This document shows positions 45,985-57,365 of a stretch of DNA of 64,000 bases, piece by piece. The position numbers and the translations under genes were made by a program. Every line of letters starts with the position of its first letter. Position 1 is the stretch's first letter. The notes beneath the pieces are model-generated. The model was not told the DNA's origin. It saw nothing but the letters and a program-made list of their open reading frames with translations, and made no database searches. The DNA comes from Trichobilharzia szidati (lineage: Eukaryota > Platyhelminthes > Trematoda > Strigeidida > Schistosomatidae). The stretch covers positions 24,562,804 to 24,626,803 of the forward strand of contig OX235277.1 in assembly GCA_944472155.2 (NCBI GenBank), given 5' to 3'.

Positions 45985-46455
45985 ACCTACAGAGATGGAT
46001 TAAAGACCCATGTTCGCTGATAAATACAGTGGGATCTCATATCTTCTATTACACAGTCTTTTCCATGTCACTTTCGAGCTCACACCAAACTCGTATCCCT
46101 TTCCGGTCCTATTCAGGGTTTTGGTGTTTGATGTCATTCACCGGTCTCCTCATCATGTATACAATTCATCTCCATTTTCTTTGATATTCTTGGCAAGCAA
46201 TAGATTCTTAGTCGGTTCTTTCTAAGAGTTGTTCGCTGCTGGTCTCTTCAGGCCATCTAGCGCTTCTGGTGACACACGAAAAGCCGTTGAATGACACTCG
46301 TTTTAAAAATCCAAATTTTCTTCTTCGCACTTAGTGCCGTAGATTCCGAGACTGATTAGAGAACGACGAATGTCTACTTTGCCATTCCAATCCTGGCTAA
46401 CTTTAATATCCTCACGCGTAGCGACTGCCTGTAATTGAAACGAAGCTGCCAAACA
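45985..46455 (-). mobile_element. RTE-like LINE, decayed
   Basis: Antisense: 'ccatgtcactttcgagctc', 'tcattcaccggtctcc', 'attcatctccatttt', 'cttctggtgac', 'cctgtaattgaaacgaagct'. Confidence 0.65.
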
Positions 46456-46467
46456 AAATTATTTTAT

Positions 46468-46556
46468 TCAGGTATTGGTTTGTAGGGATTTGGTTGATTG
46501 GTTACAGGATTTCATCATGAGCTGACATTGGTTAGAGAACCATTGGAAAACCTTTT
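46468..46556 (-). mobile_element. Group A SINE, 3' tail only
   Basis: Antisense tail 'ggtttgtagggatttgg..ttacaggatttcatcatgagc' ending at 'ggaaaacc', just before the ribozyme-like segment. Confidence 0.7.
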
Positions 46557-46559
46557 ATA

Positions 46560-48045
46560 TCAGTCTTTAGACATCGTCGAAGTGCCTATATGAGGAACCA
46601 ACATATTTCAATCGAACATGATCATTCAAAGGGAAATGAAAAATTTACCACTACTACACACACAGCATATTCCACTGGTTTCGATCAAACAGTTTTTATC
46701 TAATTTACTGTTGTTGTTGTTTTTTGTAGGCCAAATAATATGCTCCATTATGATTGCTGTCATTTCGCCTAATTGAGATAAACTAATTTATGCCTGTTCT
46801 TCTTTGTCTTCTTCTTCTTCTTGTCTTTAAGGTCGTAAACATCAAATTCACCTCATTTAACACTGTTTATAAATCGAACAGTTTATACATATATGGAATG
46901 CAATAGTAAATCTTGCAGGCGTAATACAACCAAATGCCTGTCAGTTAACATTCTAGCATAGCATGCTAACAAGTATTCGATAAGGTTAAGTGTTGTTTTT
47001 ATTTCCAAGCATATTCTTTAGCAAATTTTACTTCATTCGGAGTGTTCTCTCTGCCTCTTTCTTTGTCTCTCCACCTCTCTGTGTAGTTCTACTTTCTCCA
47101 ACTATTTTTTTTCTGTTTTTCAACCATTTCTTAATTCCACTTTTATTTCCTTATTTTTTATCTTATTTTGCATAAATAAAATTTATCTTATCCAGTTAAC
47201 TTAATTTTCTACAGTACTTTGGAAGGGATTCAACATTCTGGAGTATTTCTTCCTTGCTTTTTGCTATTCTCTCCCTCTCTCTTAACCCCACCCCCGCCAT
47301 CTGCCTTAATTTCATTTTCTTTCTTTCATTCTTTCTTGAGTAGTTGAGTTGTCTTTCAATAAGCGTCCTTTCCCCTGTTTACTGGTGAATGCGCGAATGC
47401 ACAAACGCACACACACACACACACAAAGATATTCGTGGAAGAGATAGAAACAAATTTCTAAGATTTTCTGGGACTCTTTAGTTAGTAAATAAGTAAGTAA
47501 GTAGTTCAAGTACTTGCTTGTTGTAGATAAGTGGATTTATCTCTAAACAGAACTTAATATAGTTTTTTTGCTTAAATAATAAAGATGTTTATTTTGTTTG
47601 TTTTTTGTTATTCTGGTGTTTTCCCTTCAACTGATTGTTTTATCCCACCAACCGACGCATCCACGGGCCCCATTCGACTGCCCATCCACGGTCTTCTTTT
47701 TGAATGAATAATATGTGAGCACCTCGTTTGTCATTGTGTTTCTCAACATCTCATTTTGAAAAATGCTTCGGATTGTACCCCTTATACAATGAATGCCAAT
47801 TATACTGTAATAATTTCGGTAAACACTACAAGGTAAAAATAATTGAACGATATATTCACATACACTTGGCCATCAATGTTTGATTTAATTATTTGCCTTA
47901 TGTTATGTTTTGTTGCTGTGTTTTTGACATACGTAGTAGATACTTGATTAGTCAATTGGGCATAGTAGAATTTGAGTGATGAGGACATATATACAACTGT
48001 AGTTAGATTAAGATCCCTTGAGCTACACGCATATATGTATAAATA
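46560..48045. other. No gene recognised; simple-sequence runs
   Basis: T-rich intron sequence with (CTT)n at about 46805-46825, pyrimidine-rich tracts at 47040-47340 and (AC)n at 47409-47425. ORFs here follow from the simple repeats. Confidence 0.5.
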
Positions 48046-48049
48046 TATA

Positions 48050-48870
48050 TGATGTTTGAAATAATAGAGAAGATTTGTAGTTCAGGTGGATGATTTGCAG
48101 TTAGTAGTGTTCTCTGAGCTGGTCGGTTTAGTTGTGGAGCTTTCGTCGTCCTTCTAATGGACAAGATCTTCAGCTCATTGCGAGATTTAGCATAAAGTGA
48201 AATGATTTAAATTTTTCATGAGTGATAGAATTGTGTCTCCCGGTAACCATCTTTACATATGTATTGATCATTTTTATTGTTGACTTGGGTTTTAAATTTT
48301 TTGGTCACATGATTTACTTTTTATTGGTTTGAGTACCATGCTTCTAGGAATTCCCTGGCACTTTTGGTGTTTTCTCTGTTTAAAATTTCGACATTATCTC
48401 AGTCGTCAAACTGATGTTCATAATTATCGATATGCAGTGATATGAAAGAATATATATATCATGTCTTTTCACAGCTGATTTGTGTTCCTGGATTCTAATT
48501 CCAAGGGGATGCCCACTTTGGCCAATGTAATGTAATGGTGTTAATTTTATCTACTTTTTCTGTTTGATTTTTCGGTTTGCACAATGTCGAATTAAGTGAT
48601 TGCGCTGGCAATATCTATTTCAAACGGATTCAATATTCTAGCTGTTATTTCAGAGATATTTTTTATAAATGGTAGGATGAATTTTTTTGTGTTCTTTGAT
48701 GATGGTTCCTTGTTAATGTTGTAATTCAATTTTGAATACATTTTGGTGAAATTTTGCGGATATGCATTCTTTTTGAAGACCGTTTGTGGGTATTTTTCTT
48801 CCAATCTTTTCAACGCTGGAGTGCTATGGTGTGTTTGAATTCTTTTAAACAAAGTCTCCTCACAGTTCAT
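48050..48870 (-). mobile_element. Penelope-like element, third variant
   Basis: The 92-codon minus ORF (48592-48870) reads 'LFKRIQTHHSTPALKRLEEK', 'TVFKKNAYPQNFTKMY' and 'SKNTKKFILPFIKNISEITA', the linker before the nuclease. Below it 'HYIGQSGHPLGIRIQEHKSA' (about 48460-48530) is the GIY-YIG start. The 3' UTR follows to about 48050 with 'gacgacgaaagctcc' antisense near 48140-48155. Confidence 0.8.
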
Positions 48871-49215
48871 TTTGTGAGTAATTGGATTATTGCTAGCGCT
48901 GTAGAAATTGTCCAGAAGGACGACGAAAGCTCCGTGACTAAACCAATCAGCTCAGAGAACACTAATAACTGCATTTATGATGTTTCGCAATACACTGAGA
49001 CTGAAAATACACATGCCAAGTTTGTTACAGATTCGATGATGACGACTGACGCTTGATTACACCAACGACACTGTCAGCCAGCTACCTGTTTCTCCAGCCC
49101 TCAATACTTAGACGAGAAGCCACAACGATGTGAGCTTAAAAGTATATTTTGTGCTATACCCCTAAGGATATGTCAATTAGTCTGTAATCATAATCAATAA
49201 AATATTGGGCGTCAC
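48871..49215 (+). mobile_element. Penelope-like element, 3' end relic
   Basis: Contains, on the plus strand, the 3' UTR blocks of the neighbouring antisense element: 'agaaggacgacgaaagctcc' (48913-48932) and 'caatcagctcagagaacact'. So two 3' regions of one family lie in opposite orientation around 48870. Confidence 0.6.
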
Positions 49216-49219
49216 TTTC

Positions 49220-50490
49220 GTGGTTGAAATTCTGATTGGTTTGTTTTGAGTCTTGACACTGACCACCATATCAATATATACATATATAAGAATACATATC
49301 AAGAGTTTTATTTCAAAAGCTCATGCAATTTTCCTCACCATTAAAATTCAATAAGTGTGTGCGGATGGCTCACAAATCACCTTACTCACAATTAGCTATT
49401 TTCTGAGAAGCAGATATTTTCCTTAATCACGTAAACTTTTGTATTGCGAAAATCTTTCAAGTTAATTTCATCACAGAACAAATTTACTTGATAAAACACA
49501 CAGCTATGCAGTTTATATCAGATGATATAAGGTAGCTGGCAGGAAGCCTCGAATCTAGATTTCGTGTTATTTGACACTGATCACTCTGCAGGGTAAATCT
49601 GCAACCTTGAAGGATTTCATGCCTTTTCCAAGATTCGAATCATTTATTTGTAATCCAGCAACTAGTCTAATTTCTGAAGAGAATGCGGTGATGCTATATC
49701 CAGAGTGGCGGTGAATTATATAAATCCACAATTCCCGTTATTCATTCCCATTGATGTTAGGAGTCAACGAGGTAATGTATTTAAAGCATACGTACACTTC
49801 CCATGATCACGGAGATACTATGCAGAATATATCAAAATCGTAGAATAATCAAACCCCACACGAAAGTGAATTAACTAACACTGCAAGGCAAACAAACTGT
49901 AGTACGCATCTGGATATTCATCCACATGTTGATCACTATCTATACAGCGCTAATAAATCTGGCTATCTAAGATGTAATGAAAGTATTCTGATAGTTCACA
50001 CTGACTCATTCTGCTCCTACATGCTTCATTCAACATTTTTATGGATTGGTTCACAGTCATTCTGGTTCCTGACCGGAACGAATAAAAAATCCACGGTTGC
50101 TGATTCATTAACACCTATTTGCATATTTAAATGGATACTAACATTTGTCGTGAGCCTCTTGCAGATGATATTGCTGAAAACATTGTTGTCAGTAAAATAA
50201 CTAACGTTTTAAAAGCCATTCTTATACTTTTATGAATAGCCCACCATATTGACTAAATGTAACGCAACAAATTCAAACAATAATGGTTCCTAGAATTACA
50301 TCATGTTAATTGTTTTAACCTATGCAAAGTGTGCTTACTGACATTATCCCATTACCTTTCCTTATATATTTATATATATTACTTATTGATGATGCCTGTA
50401 AACTGGCGTCCCTCATGTACATAAAATGAGACTTTACCACTGAGCTATTGGGGCTTGCGAATAACCTCCTGTAGGACTGTATGGGTATGG
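49220..50490. other. No gene recognised (collagen intron)
   Basis: Possible worn family F fragment at 49530-49620 ('gctggcaggaagcctcgaatctag' core, 'actctgcagggtaaat'). Nothing else supported. Confidence 0.4.
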
Positions 50491-50494
50491 TTGG

Positions 50495-50760
50495 AATAAC
50501 TCAGCGGTGACGTCTCTGACTGCAGCACTGGATTACATGAATTGAAAACTTAGGAGGGATATGAGCTCTTTAAGTGTTTCAGATTCACCCTGCAGACTGG
50601 TAAGTGCCAAGTAGCACGAAACCTAGGTCAAGTTAAGGCTTCCTACCGATTGCTTCCAACCATCTAATATTAACAATTCAAAGTGTACAGTGATGGTGAG
50701 CCACCTAGAATGGTGGCCACATTGTTATCTTGACTGGTAGAACTCAATCCACACAAAATA
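50495..50760 (+). repeat. Unclassified repeat (family F)
   Basis: Plus-strand copy: 'gtgacgtctctgactgcag', 'agattcaccctgcagac', 'gcacgaaacctaggtca', 'gcttccaaccatctaatatt', 'gtgatggtgagccacctag'. Confidence 0.5.
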
Positions 50761-51144
50761 AAGGATTAGAAATATCAGACCAGCTACCTACTAGTGTCCA
50801 ATCAATGTACGATTATAGCCTTTTGAGCACAATTTATTGCTGCCCATTATACTATCAAGGTATTCACTCAGCGTTCTTACTTTGTTTATAAAGTCCCAAT
50901 ATTTATCTTTTGATTTTATTAACAATAACATTAAGAGTATCTGTTTAATTGGCATTGAGGCATCCCTGTTACACATGTTCATTGAATCAAAACGGTTGAG
51001 TTCATCTTATATTAGGCAAATTATCTAGTCAAACATAATTATTCACTAATCAGGCTTCGTTTCGTTGCATACGCCTTAAACCTAGCTACCAGAAAGCCAC
51101 AGTGTGGAACTACGTAGTACTGAGAGTTCTGGCACATGGATGAT

Positions 51145-51365
51145 CATGTACTTCAGTGATTCAGTAGATGTTTTGCAAAATCGTGTCTGTGGTTCAGGTT
51201 CGATTCCCAGTCTACGCGCTCCTGCACCTCCATTAGACAGTAGTAAGACTAGTCAAGAAGGAGGCATGAGCATCTTGTTAACATCCTCCCCCCATAAAAA
51301 AATGAACAGCACTGCTACTGAAACTCGAGCTTGAAGCTCTGCATCCCACTCGGAACTCAAACCAA
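51145..51365 (+). mobile_element. Group C SINE, worn copy
   Basis: Plus-strand: B-box 'ggttcgattccc', 'acgcgctcctgcacctc', 'agactagtcaagaagg', 'cactgctactgaaac', LINE-like end 'tgaagctctgcatcccactcgg' (core only). Confidence 0.6.
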
Positions 51366-51929
51366 CCCGGATTTCTTACCCGATTCATTTGTGAGTACAT
51401 AGTGCTGTGTAGTTTCACACTAGGAAAGCAAAACAGATGTTCAATGCATTCTGCTTTCCAACAGTCCCCTGACTGATGTCATTTAGTGACATTTAAAATC
51501 ATCTGTCATTGTTTGTCACCTCAAACACTGACAGCCTTATACTGAAATAGGAAGGAAAATAAGTCTATTTGAAAAATTTTCTTTCTTTATTCGTCTAAGT
51601 CAATTAGCAGGGAGGGCATTCAACTCACTAACTGACTAACTAACTGACTAACCTATTGAAAAAGATGCAAAATAAATTTATTCTTCACAATCCTTCTCAA
51701 CTTTTCTAAACTTATTAACATAAATTATATACACATACACTGGTTTAATTGAATTACAATGCCTCATGTTTATCTGTATTATATATCCAAAGCAATTTAT
51801 CTTTTTTATGTCAATTTTAATATTGATAAAGAGGGATGGATAAAATGAATAAATAAACACGGTGAACTTTTCACCTGATTCCGATTTATTATCGAAATTT
51901 TTACGCCCAAGAGAATTGTCAGAATTTTT

Positions 51930-52262
51930 TTATACTAATATGTAGGATGGCTCAGAGACTCAGTGCGTCAGGAAAAACATTTCCAACAGGACAGTGTATA
52001 CTTTCATCAACCAGTGCCTCCATATTTCCATAATGGAGATGGAAAGGATACGCAATAAGGAGCTCCGGCGATCAGTTAATCAAAAACCTGTAGCCTGAAA
52101 CATATCCAGAAAAAAATGGAGATAGAATAGACATAATACTCTTACGATATCTCTGAATGACGCTGTAGGTTATGCAAGCCCTAGAGTGAAGCCGGAATGG
52201 ACATTAATCTAAGGATGAGATTTCGAAGGCAGCAAAAACAATTAAGCCCTATGTTCCACATG
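51930..52262 (+). mobile_element. RTE-like LINE, 3' end, decayed
   Basis: Plus-strand relic ending in the signature 'aagccctatgttccacatg' (52239-52257), directly followed by an antisense group A SINE. Confidence 0.7.
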
Positions 52263-52640
52263 CAAGCTGGAAAACTTGGAAGTACTGGACGGGTGTTTCA
52301 CTCTAGTTTGGGATTCTTCAGATTACTCACCTGCTGAGGTTCGAATCCAGAACCTGGTTACAAGGTGATCTCGTAAACCATTAAGCCATTGGGACATATT
52401 CCAATGGCCAGCCCATAAATTTTAACTTCTGCCAATTCATGACACAGTGAGACCACTAGCAAATGTCATCCATGGCGAGTATTTGTCTTCACGCCCAACC
52501 TGTTGTACCCTACTGGTCATGACTTCCCACTAGAACCCAGGTAACTACCTACTTGTACAGGTCCAGTCACTAGTGAGCACCACATTGTAATCCAAGTGTT
52601 GGTGTGCAAGGATTTGGTTATTTTCAGGATTTTATCATGA
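52263..52640 (-). mobile_element. Group A SINE, linker and second tail
   Basis: Antisense: ribozyme-like segment 52275-52330 (box CTGAAGA, GAAA, GTC and CAGTAC present; stem I 5' strand altered), tRNA head 52335-52400, linker about 52430-52590 and tail of a second unit to 52640. Same unit-linker-unit order as 1516-1970. Confidence 0.75.
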
Positions 52641-52827
52641 AATAATAATACTGTGAGTGGTAAGTAGACATTTATAATATTGGTCTTTAGTGAGGCACAA
52701 AACCTCTGAGAGATAAAGCTCACTTGCTGCTGTTCAACGATCAGTTGAAGAAAGTTTTTGTTTGACATGTACGTGACCTGTTGTACGCTATTTACTTGTT
52801 AATCTATATGGTTATATTAGATTATTA

Positions 52828-53965
52828 CTATTCCCCTGAGTTCCAAGTGGAACAGAGGGATTCAACAATACATCTGCACTTTGTCCTGTTCTCCGTGATT
52901 CTCCTCAGTTGGCTCCACAATCGCTCATAGGCTTTCATTTCCTCCCCACACAATCTCCTCCGTGTCTTCTTCGGATCCACGCAGAAATGGTAATTTTCCA
53001 TTCACCTGCCATTCTAGCTATGGCCTGTCACTCAGTGACATTCGACAGTCTCCTTATGGTTTGTCCGATCCATCTACATTTTCCTCGGCACACCGTATCA
53101 GCAATAGATTCCTGATTGATACTTTCTCAGAGTTTCTTGCCTCTAATACTTCCTGAACAGCACTCTGATCTTCAGTATGGAGTCAACAAAGGCAGCCGTT
53201 TAATGAACGTCAGCAGTAGCCTCTTAGAAATGCATTTCATGATGTGGACGGTAAGTTTCTGACCCTTATAAAGGCACCAAATGGCTTAATATTGGTGCTG
53301 AATATCCTAATATTGTTCCTTGTGCACATTGGGTGCAGAAGACTTACGAAATGATTTCAGAGTGATGGAAGTCTGTCTCGCCTGTCCGATTCTGTCTTGT
53401 TTTGAAATCCTCATCCGTGCTAGTTTTTTGTAGTTGAATCAATTCTACCTTGATAAGTGAAGCATGTGATCTCTTTCAAATTTTTTTCCGTTGATAGTGA
53501 TCTGTGCTTGTTTCTGTTGGAGGATTGGTCATCTTCATCACCTCTGTCTTCTCTACGTTTACTGAAAGTCCTGTCCTTGCTGTTCCTTTTGTCAACTTGG
53601 TTTTCTCCTGTTAATCTTTGAGTTTGTGTGACATTAGGCATCAGTCATTTACGAAACCCAGATCTGTTGGAATTTTCTTATCGGTTCAAAATATTTCTGT
53701 CTTCTCAATCCTCTCGCAAAATCCAGTACATTACACTTAGGAATATCATCAGTGATATTAGTCAGTCCGTTTTTGTCTTTCTCCTGTCTTCATTTCAAAG
53801 TCTTCACTAGGTTTTCCATTGTGAATCACTTGATATATGGCGTCGTCATATAGCCACCTACTAATTGAGGTTTGTCCACTCCATAGTACGCATGAAGTTT
53901 TCAAACTAATTTGTGGTCAACGATGTCAAAAGTGTTTCTGAAGTCGATAAAGTTGACGTATAGAT
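52828..53965 (-). mobile_element. RTE-like LINE, 3' part reaching RT
   Basis: Antisense copy from the GGAAC hairpin (52838-52853) through the C-terminal region, 'MPNVTQ' (antisense near 53625-53645) and to 'gaagtcgataaagttgacg' (53940-53958), the RT 'NFIDF' segment. Numerous frameshifts. Confidence 0.75.
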
Positions 53966-54106
53966 TTGACTTCCACTCCTTACTCTGAACTTCACATAGA
54001 CAGTTTAAACAAAGAAACTAACTCTGGAAGTATCTGAAAGTATCTGAAAGTATCGTGATCTACAAAGTCAAAGTTAAACTCGACGGTGGAAAGGTAAACT
54101 GGGGTC

Positions 54107-54362
54107 GCGCTATGTGGTGAATTGGCAGAAGTTAGAATTCATGGGCCATTAGATCGGGTCCCAGTGGCTTAATGGTATACGAGCTCGCCTTGTAACCAGA
54201 AGGTCTTGGGTTCGAATCCCGGTGGGTGCGTACTAATGGAGAGTCCGAAACTCGGACAAAACAGCTGTCCAGAACTTCCAGGTTTTCCAGTGGTTCTCTA
54301 ACTAATGTCAGCTCATGATGAAATCCCGTAACCAATCAAATCCCTACAAACCAACACTTGAA
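54107..54362 (+). mobile_element. Group A SINE beside a collagen splice donor
   Basis: Full plus-strand unit: linker end 'gcagaagttagaattcatgg', tRNA head with A-box 54165-54185 and B-box gggttcgaatccc (54207-54219), tail with box ATGGAGA, stem II GTCCGAAACTCGGAC with compensating change, AAAA in place of GAAA, and the complete 3' end 'acaaaccaacacttg'. Only about 30 bp separate its end from the donor of the 85-bp collagen exon. Confidence 0.8.
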
Positions 54363-54396
54363 ACTACTATTTATTCTAAATGTATGGATTACTAAC

Positions 54397-54481
54397 CTGG
54401 AGGTCCTGGTTTGCCTTCGTAGAATTTCATTTCATTACAATCAATTGATAGACCACGACAGACTTTTTGAAACATTTCAAT
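54397..54481 (-). CDS. Collagen chain, exon at non-collagenous/helix junction (85 bp)
   Basis: Minus-strand exon with a strong acceptor (tttctttttccatag) and donor GTTAGT. It starts in phase 0 and ends in phase 1. It encodes 'IEMFQKVCRGLSIDCNEM' then 'KFYEGKPGPPG', that is a short non-helical segment with two cysteines six residues apart followed by the first Gly-X-Y triplets GKP GPP. Cysteines just before a helix commonly help chain registration; a preceding N-terminal domain such as TSPN is possible but not seen. Other frames have stops. I could not find the exon upstream of it. Confidence 0.85.
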
Positions 54482-54726
54482 CTATGGAAAAAGAAATATA
54501 GAGAATAATATACACATATAGATGTTTTCTTAAGTGAAAAGACTTTTTTTACTTTTCATGTGACTTTTGAAATACATTGGAAACCATTCCCTGAAAATTT
54601 TTAAAAAAAATTTTTGTGGCTTTTTGAAAAATGAGACATAATAACTTATGATTACTCGTTTTTGATTCAGTTTGATTTTTCCCGTTGGTTATATGAAATA
54701 ATAATCAGTAGCAACTGATGCTTATG

Positions 54727-54900
54727 GCACAAGTGGTCTGTTGGATAACGCCTAGACGTTAAAAACGACTGGTTCAGGGTCCGAGTCTCACTGAGAAAAA
54801 ACCATCACTTACTGAGGAATACAGCTGCATCCAGCTGTGACGAAATCCAGGACGAAATGCCCATCCTGGATTTCACTGCTAATCATCACTGAAATATTAT
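54727..54900 (+). mobile_element. Sm-alpha-like SINE with damaged hammerhead
   Basis: tRNA-like head 54733-54800 ('caagtggtctgttggataacgcc' core and a B-box-like 'ggttcagggtcc'), then 'cttactgaggaatac' and the ribozyme region 54830-54885: 'catccag', an expanded box CTGTGACGA, 'AGGACGAAATGC' and 'cctggatttcactgcta'. The insertion in the box predicts loss of function. Confidence 0.65.
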
Positions 54901-55239
54901 GGACCATCTAAATCACTTATATAACCACACAGAAAACGGATGTCAATTGTGGTGGTAGACAACGTAATTTACTCGAACAAAAACAGAATTAAATTGTGAT
55001 ATAACAATATCGCATCAGATTAGACACTTAGACTGTGGTCGAGATAAAGAAAGTACAGCTGACTGAGGTTAAGAAGACAGGGCAAAGTTCGAGAAAAGAA
55101 TATTCACTTGGATAAATTGCTCTTCAGTCTCTACAAATATATATACATATATAGATTTACATATTTATATGCATAGGATATTCTAGAATTGTTGTCGTTA
55201 ACAGTTACTGAGTGAAGCAGATACCTACAGAAATTCACC

Positions 55240-55450
55240 AAAAAGAATATGGATCTAAAGCCGAAACAAATCAAAGTTTCGAAAAGAGCCGTGTTCATGC
55301 AACTTCACTTCCTTGGTTACAACATCAGTAAATAATAAGACATCGCTTAAGGAATGCGGCAATAAAGTGAACACCACGTTCCTTGATGAAGTATGCTGTC
55401 TCTTCAAAAACACCTCTATTTTACGTTTGAAAGTTAAAAGTTTACAAACT
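55240..55450 (+). mobile_element. Penelope-like element, linker fragment
   Basis: Plus frame reads 'KPKQIKVSKRAVFMQLHFLG' then 'IIRHRLRNAAIKVN' and 'CCLFKNTSILRLKVK', parallel to 'FMKLQFNGNVASDVFHLRL' of 32330-33480. No RT or nuclease. Confidence 0.6.
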
Positions 55451-55744
55451 TATCTTACCTCTTCTATGTGAATCTATCAAATTGACTGCTTCCATGGAGC
55501 TAGGGAGTGGAATCAGGTGTATTCGTCGTCGGATTTCCAAACACAATCCTATGTACTTAAGCAAGGGAAAATCTAGGTCCAGTCCTAGTCACAAGGATAG
55601 CATTGACCATTTTTCCGCAATCATAGGTCTTGTATCGAATAAATTACAAAACGCTATGAAATATCAACCACTGCAAACAGTGGAAGCTATTGCAGTTCAT
55701 TTAACATCAGTGGAACCTTATGTACCGTAGCCTGCTGTGGAACC

Positions 55745-55827
55745 TACACTTAAGCAGTACGCACTCACCGGGGCTCGAACACAGGACCCACTGGTTACAA
55801 GGCGAGCTAGCTCGTAGACCATTAAGC
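55745..55827 (-). mobile_element. Group A SINE, head only, left arm of palindrome
   Basis: Antisense B-box ('ggggctcgaacacagg') and A-box; ends at 'gtagaccattaagcc', where the plus-strand unit starts at the middle of its tRNA head. Confidence 0.7.
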
Positions 55828-56010
55828 CAGAAGGTCCTGCGTTCCATCCCCGGTGAAAGCCTGCCGCAGAAGAGTCTCAAACTAGGACGAAACAGCTGCT
55901 CAGCACTCCCAGGTTTTCTATTGGTTTTCCAAATCATGTTAGCTCATAATGAAATCTTCCAACCAATCAAACAAAATCCCTACACAAACCAGTACTTGAG
56001 AACCTACATT
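55828..56010 (+). mobile_element. Group A SINE, right arm of palindrome
   Basis: Plus-strand from the anticodon-arm equivalent ('agaaggtcctgcg') through the tail: box CAGAAGA, stem II and GAAACAGCTG intact, then complete 3' end 'caaaccagtacttg'. Confidence 0.7.
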
Positions 56011-56109
56011 TCCTTCATTACTGTATTGTTAATCCTTACTTACCTGATATTCGGTTTAATGTTATGTTGAATTGCATTGTGACTAACAAATCCTTCCCAA
56101 CTATAATCT

Positions 56110-56400
56110 GTCGATATTGGTAACTATTAGATGGTTGCCACTCACCAGTTGGCAAGGTGTATACGGAACCCTGAAGGAACTCATGTCGCCTCTGAGATTT
56201 GAAGCCGCTTTACCCAGTGTCATCCGCAGTCAGAGACGTTACTACTGGGCAATTTAGGCTCGCGATTAACCATTCTAGGTTTCTCGCCACCATGGTGCAC
56301 TTTAAATTGTTGATATTAAATGGTTGGAAGCACTGATAGGAAACCTTAGACCATCTAGATTTCGCGGTAGTTGCCACTCAACAGCTGGTTATCTGACTTC
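56110..56400 (-). repeat. Unclassified repeat (family F)
   Basis: Antisense copy: 'ctcatgtcgcctctgagatttg' core, 'cgcagtcagagacgtt', 'tttctcgccaccatgg', 'ttggaagcactgatagg', 'cgcggtagttgccactc'. Confidence 0.5.
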
Positions 56401-56404
56401 GTTC

Positions 56405-57360
56405 AACAATACCTGTTTTATACTTGGAAATTTACCTTGAGTGTATAGCTACCAAACGTCGTTGTTGAGGTAATATTGAGTTTCTGATGTTATTATTGTT
56501 GAATGGAACCACAGTTCCATCAACGACTAATCGTCTTTCTGATGTCTTTGGAGAGTCTCACGACTTTGTATCTCCCAAGGAATTTTAGAAAGACCTATCT
56601 TCTGCATTGAGATCACAACGAGTCGGTTTTAGTTGCAAGACAGCCTTCTTAGATTCCAGATATATTTTTAGTAAAAGCAAAAAAGAACGATAATATCCTG
56701 ATTTGATCTAGAATCAAATGCTCCGGTATAATAAAAATTGAGTTTTTCTTTACAAACAAAGCAAGTCGTTTTTAGTGTCTTTGATAAAAGAAATGACCGC
56801 AATAATAAAATAATAATGATAACAGTTCTGCTGAGTGGAATTAAACGTTGAAATTAAAATTGACCCACATATTACCATCAAGATTATTATTGCTGTCATT
56901 ATCTTTCACCTCATTTCTATGTCTGTTTGTCACTAGGATGTAAATTTGAAGACAATATAAAATAGTTTAGTATAATTATTTCATTTTATCGTTGTTATTA
57001 CTGAGAGGTCAAGGGCTGGTTATATTCTCAGAATGATTCATCAATTACCTACTGGTTTCACCCTTATCTGTGTGTTTAATAATAATTTGGCAGATTGAAT
57101 AAAACGTTTTTTCCCAATTTTCGAGGAGTAAAATGTCCTGCAAGCAGTTGAATTAATATCAGTTAGGGTAATAAGGGAATAACGGCAGTTTAATGCCAGT
57201 CAGTACGTATTATATACACTCAGTAAAGAGTTCTCAGAGTATTCAGCTATAAAATATATTTTCAAATGAAACAGTGATCTTTGACTTGAGACTAGGCAGT
57301 GACTACTGTCATGAGTCTTATTCCATTGATTGGTGGAGATTGAATTCTATCCGTACAGTT
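56405..57360. other. No gene recognised
   Basis: Upstream side of the first visible collagen exon. AT-rich, no assignable element. A TSPN or signal-peptide exon was sought and not found. Confidence 0.4.
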
Positions 57361-57365
57361 TGCAA

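Noticed and set aside
46990..47175. Hydrophobic 61-codon ORF that resembles a membrane segment.
   Set aside because: It follows from a T- and CT-rich simple-sequence tract with no other coding sign.
55459..55473. 15-bp micro-exon on the minus strand with donor GTAAGA that could precede the 85-bp collagen exon in frame.
   Set aside because: The acceptor has no pyrimidine tract and the site adjoins a Penelope relic at 55240-55450. Too little information to call.
56044..56107. Possible collagen N-terminal exon on the minus strand with donor CAG|GTAAGT and acceptor cgacag.
   Set aside because: The next exon (54397-54481) must begin in phase 0. In the frame that ends on a codon boundary this candidate has a TAA stop, so it cannot join directly, and no bridging exon was found.
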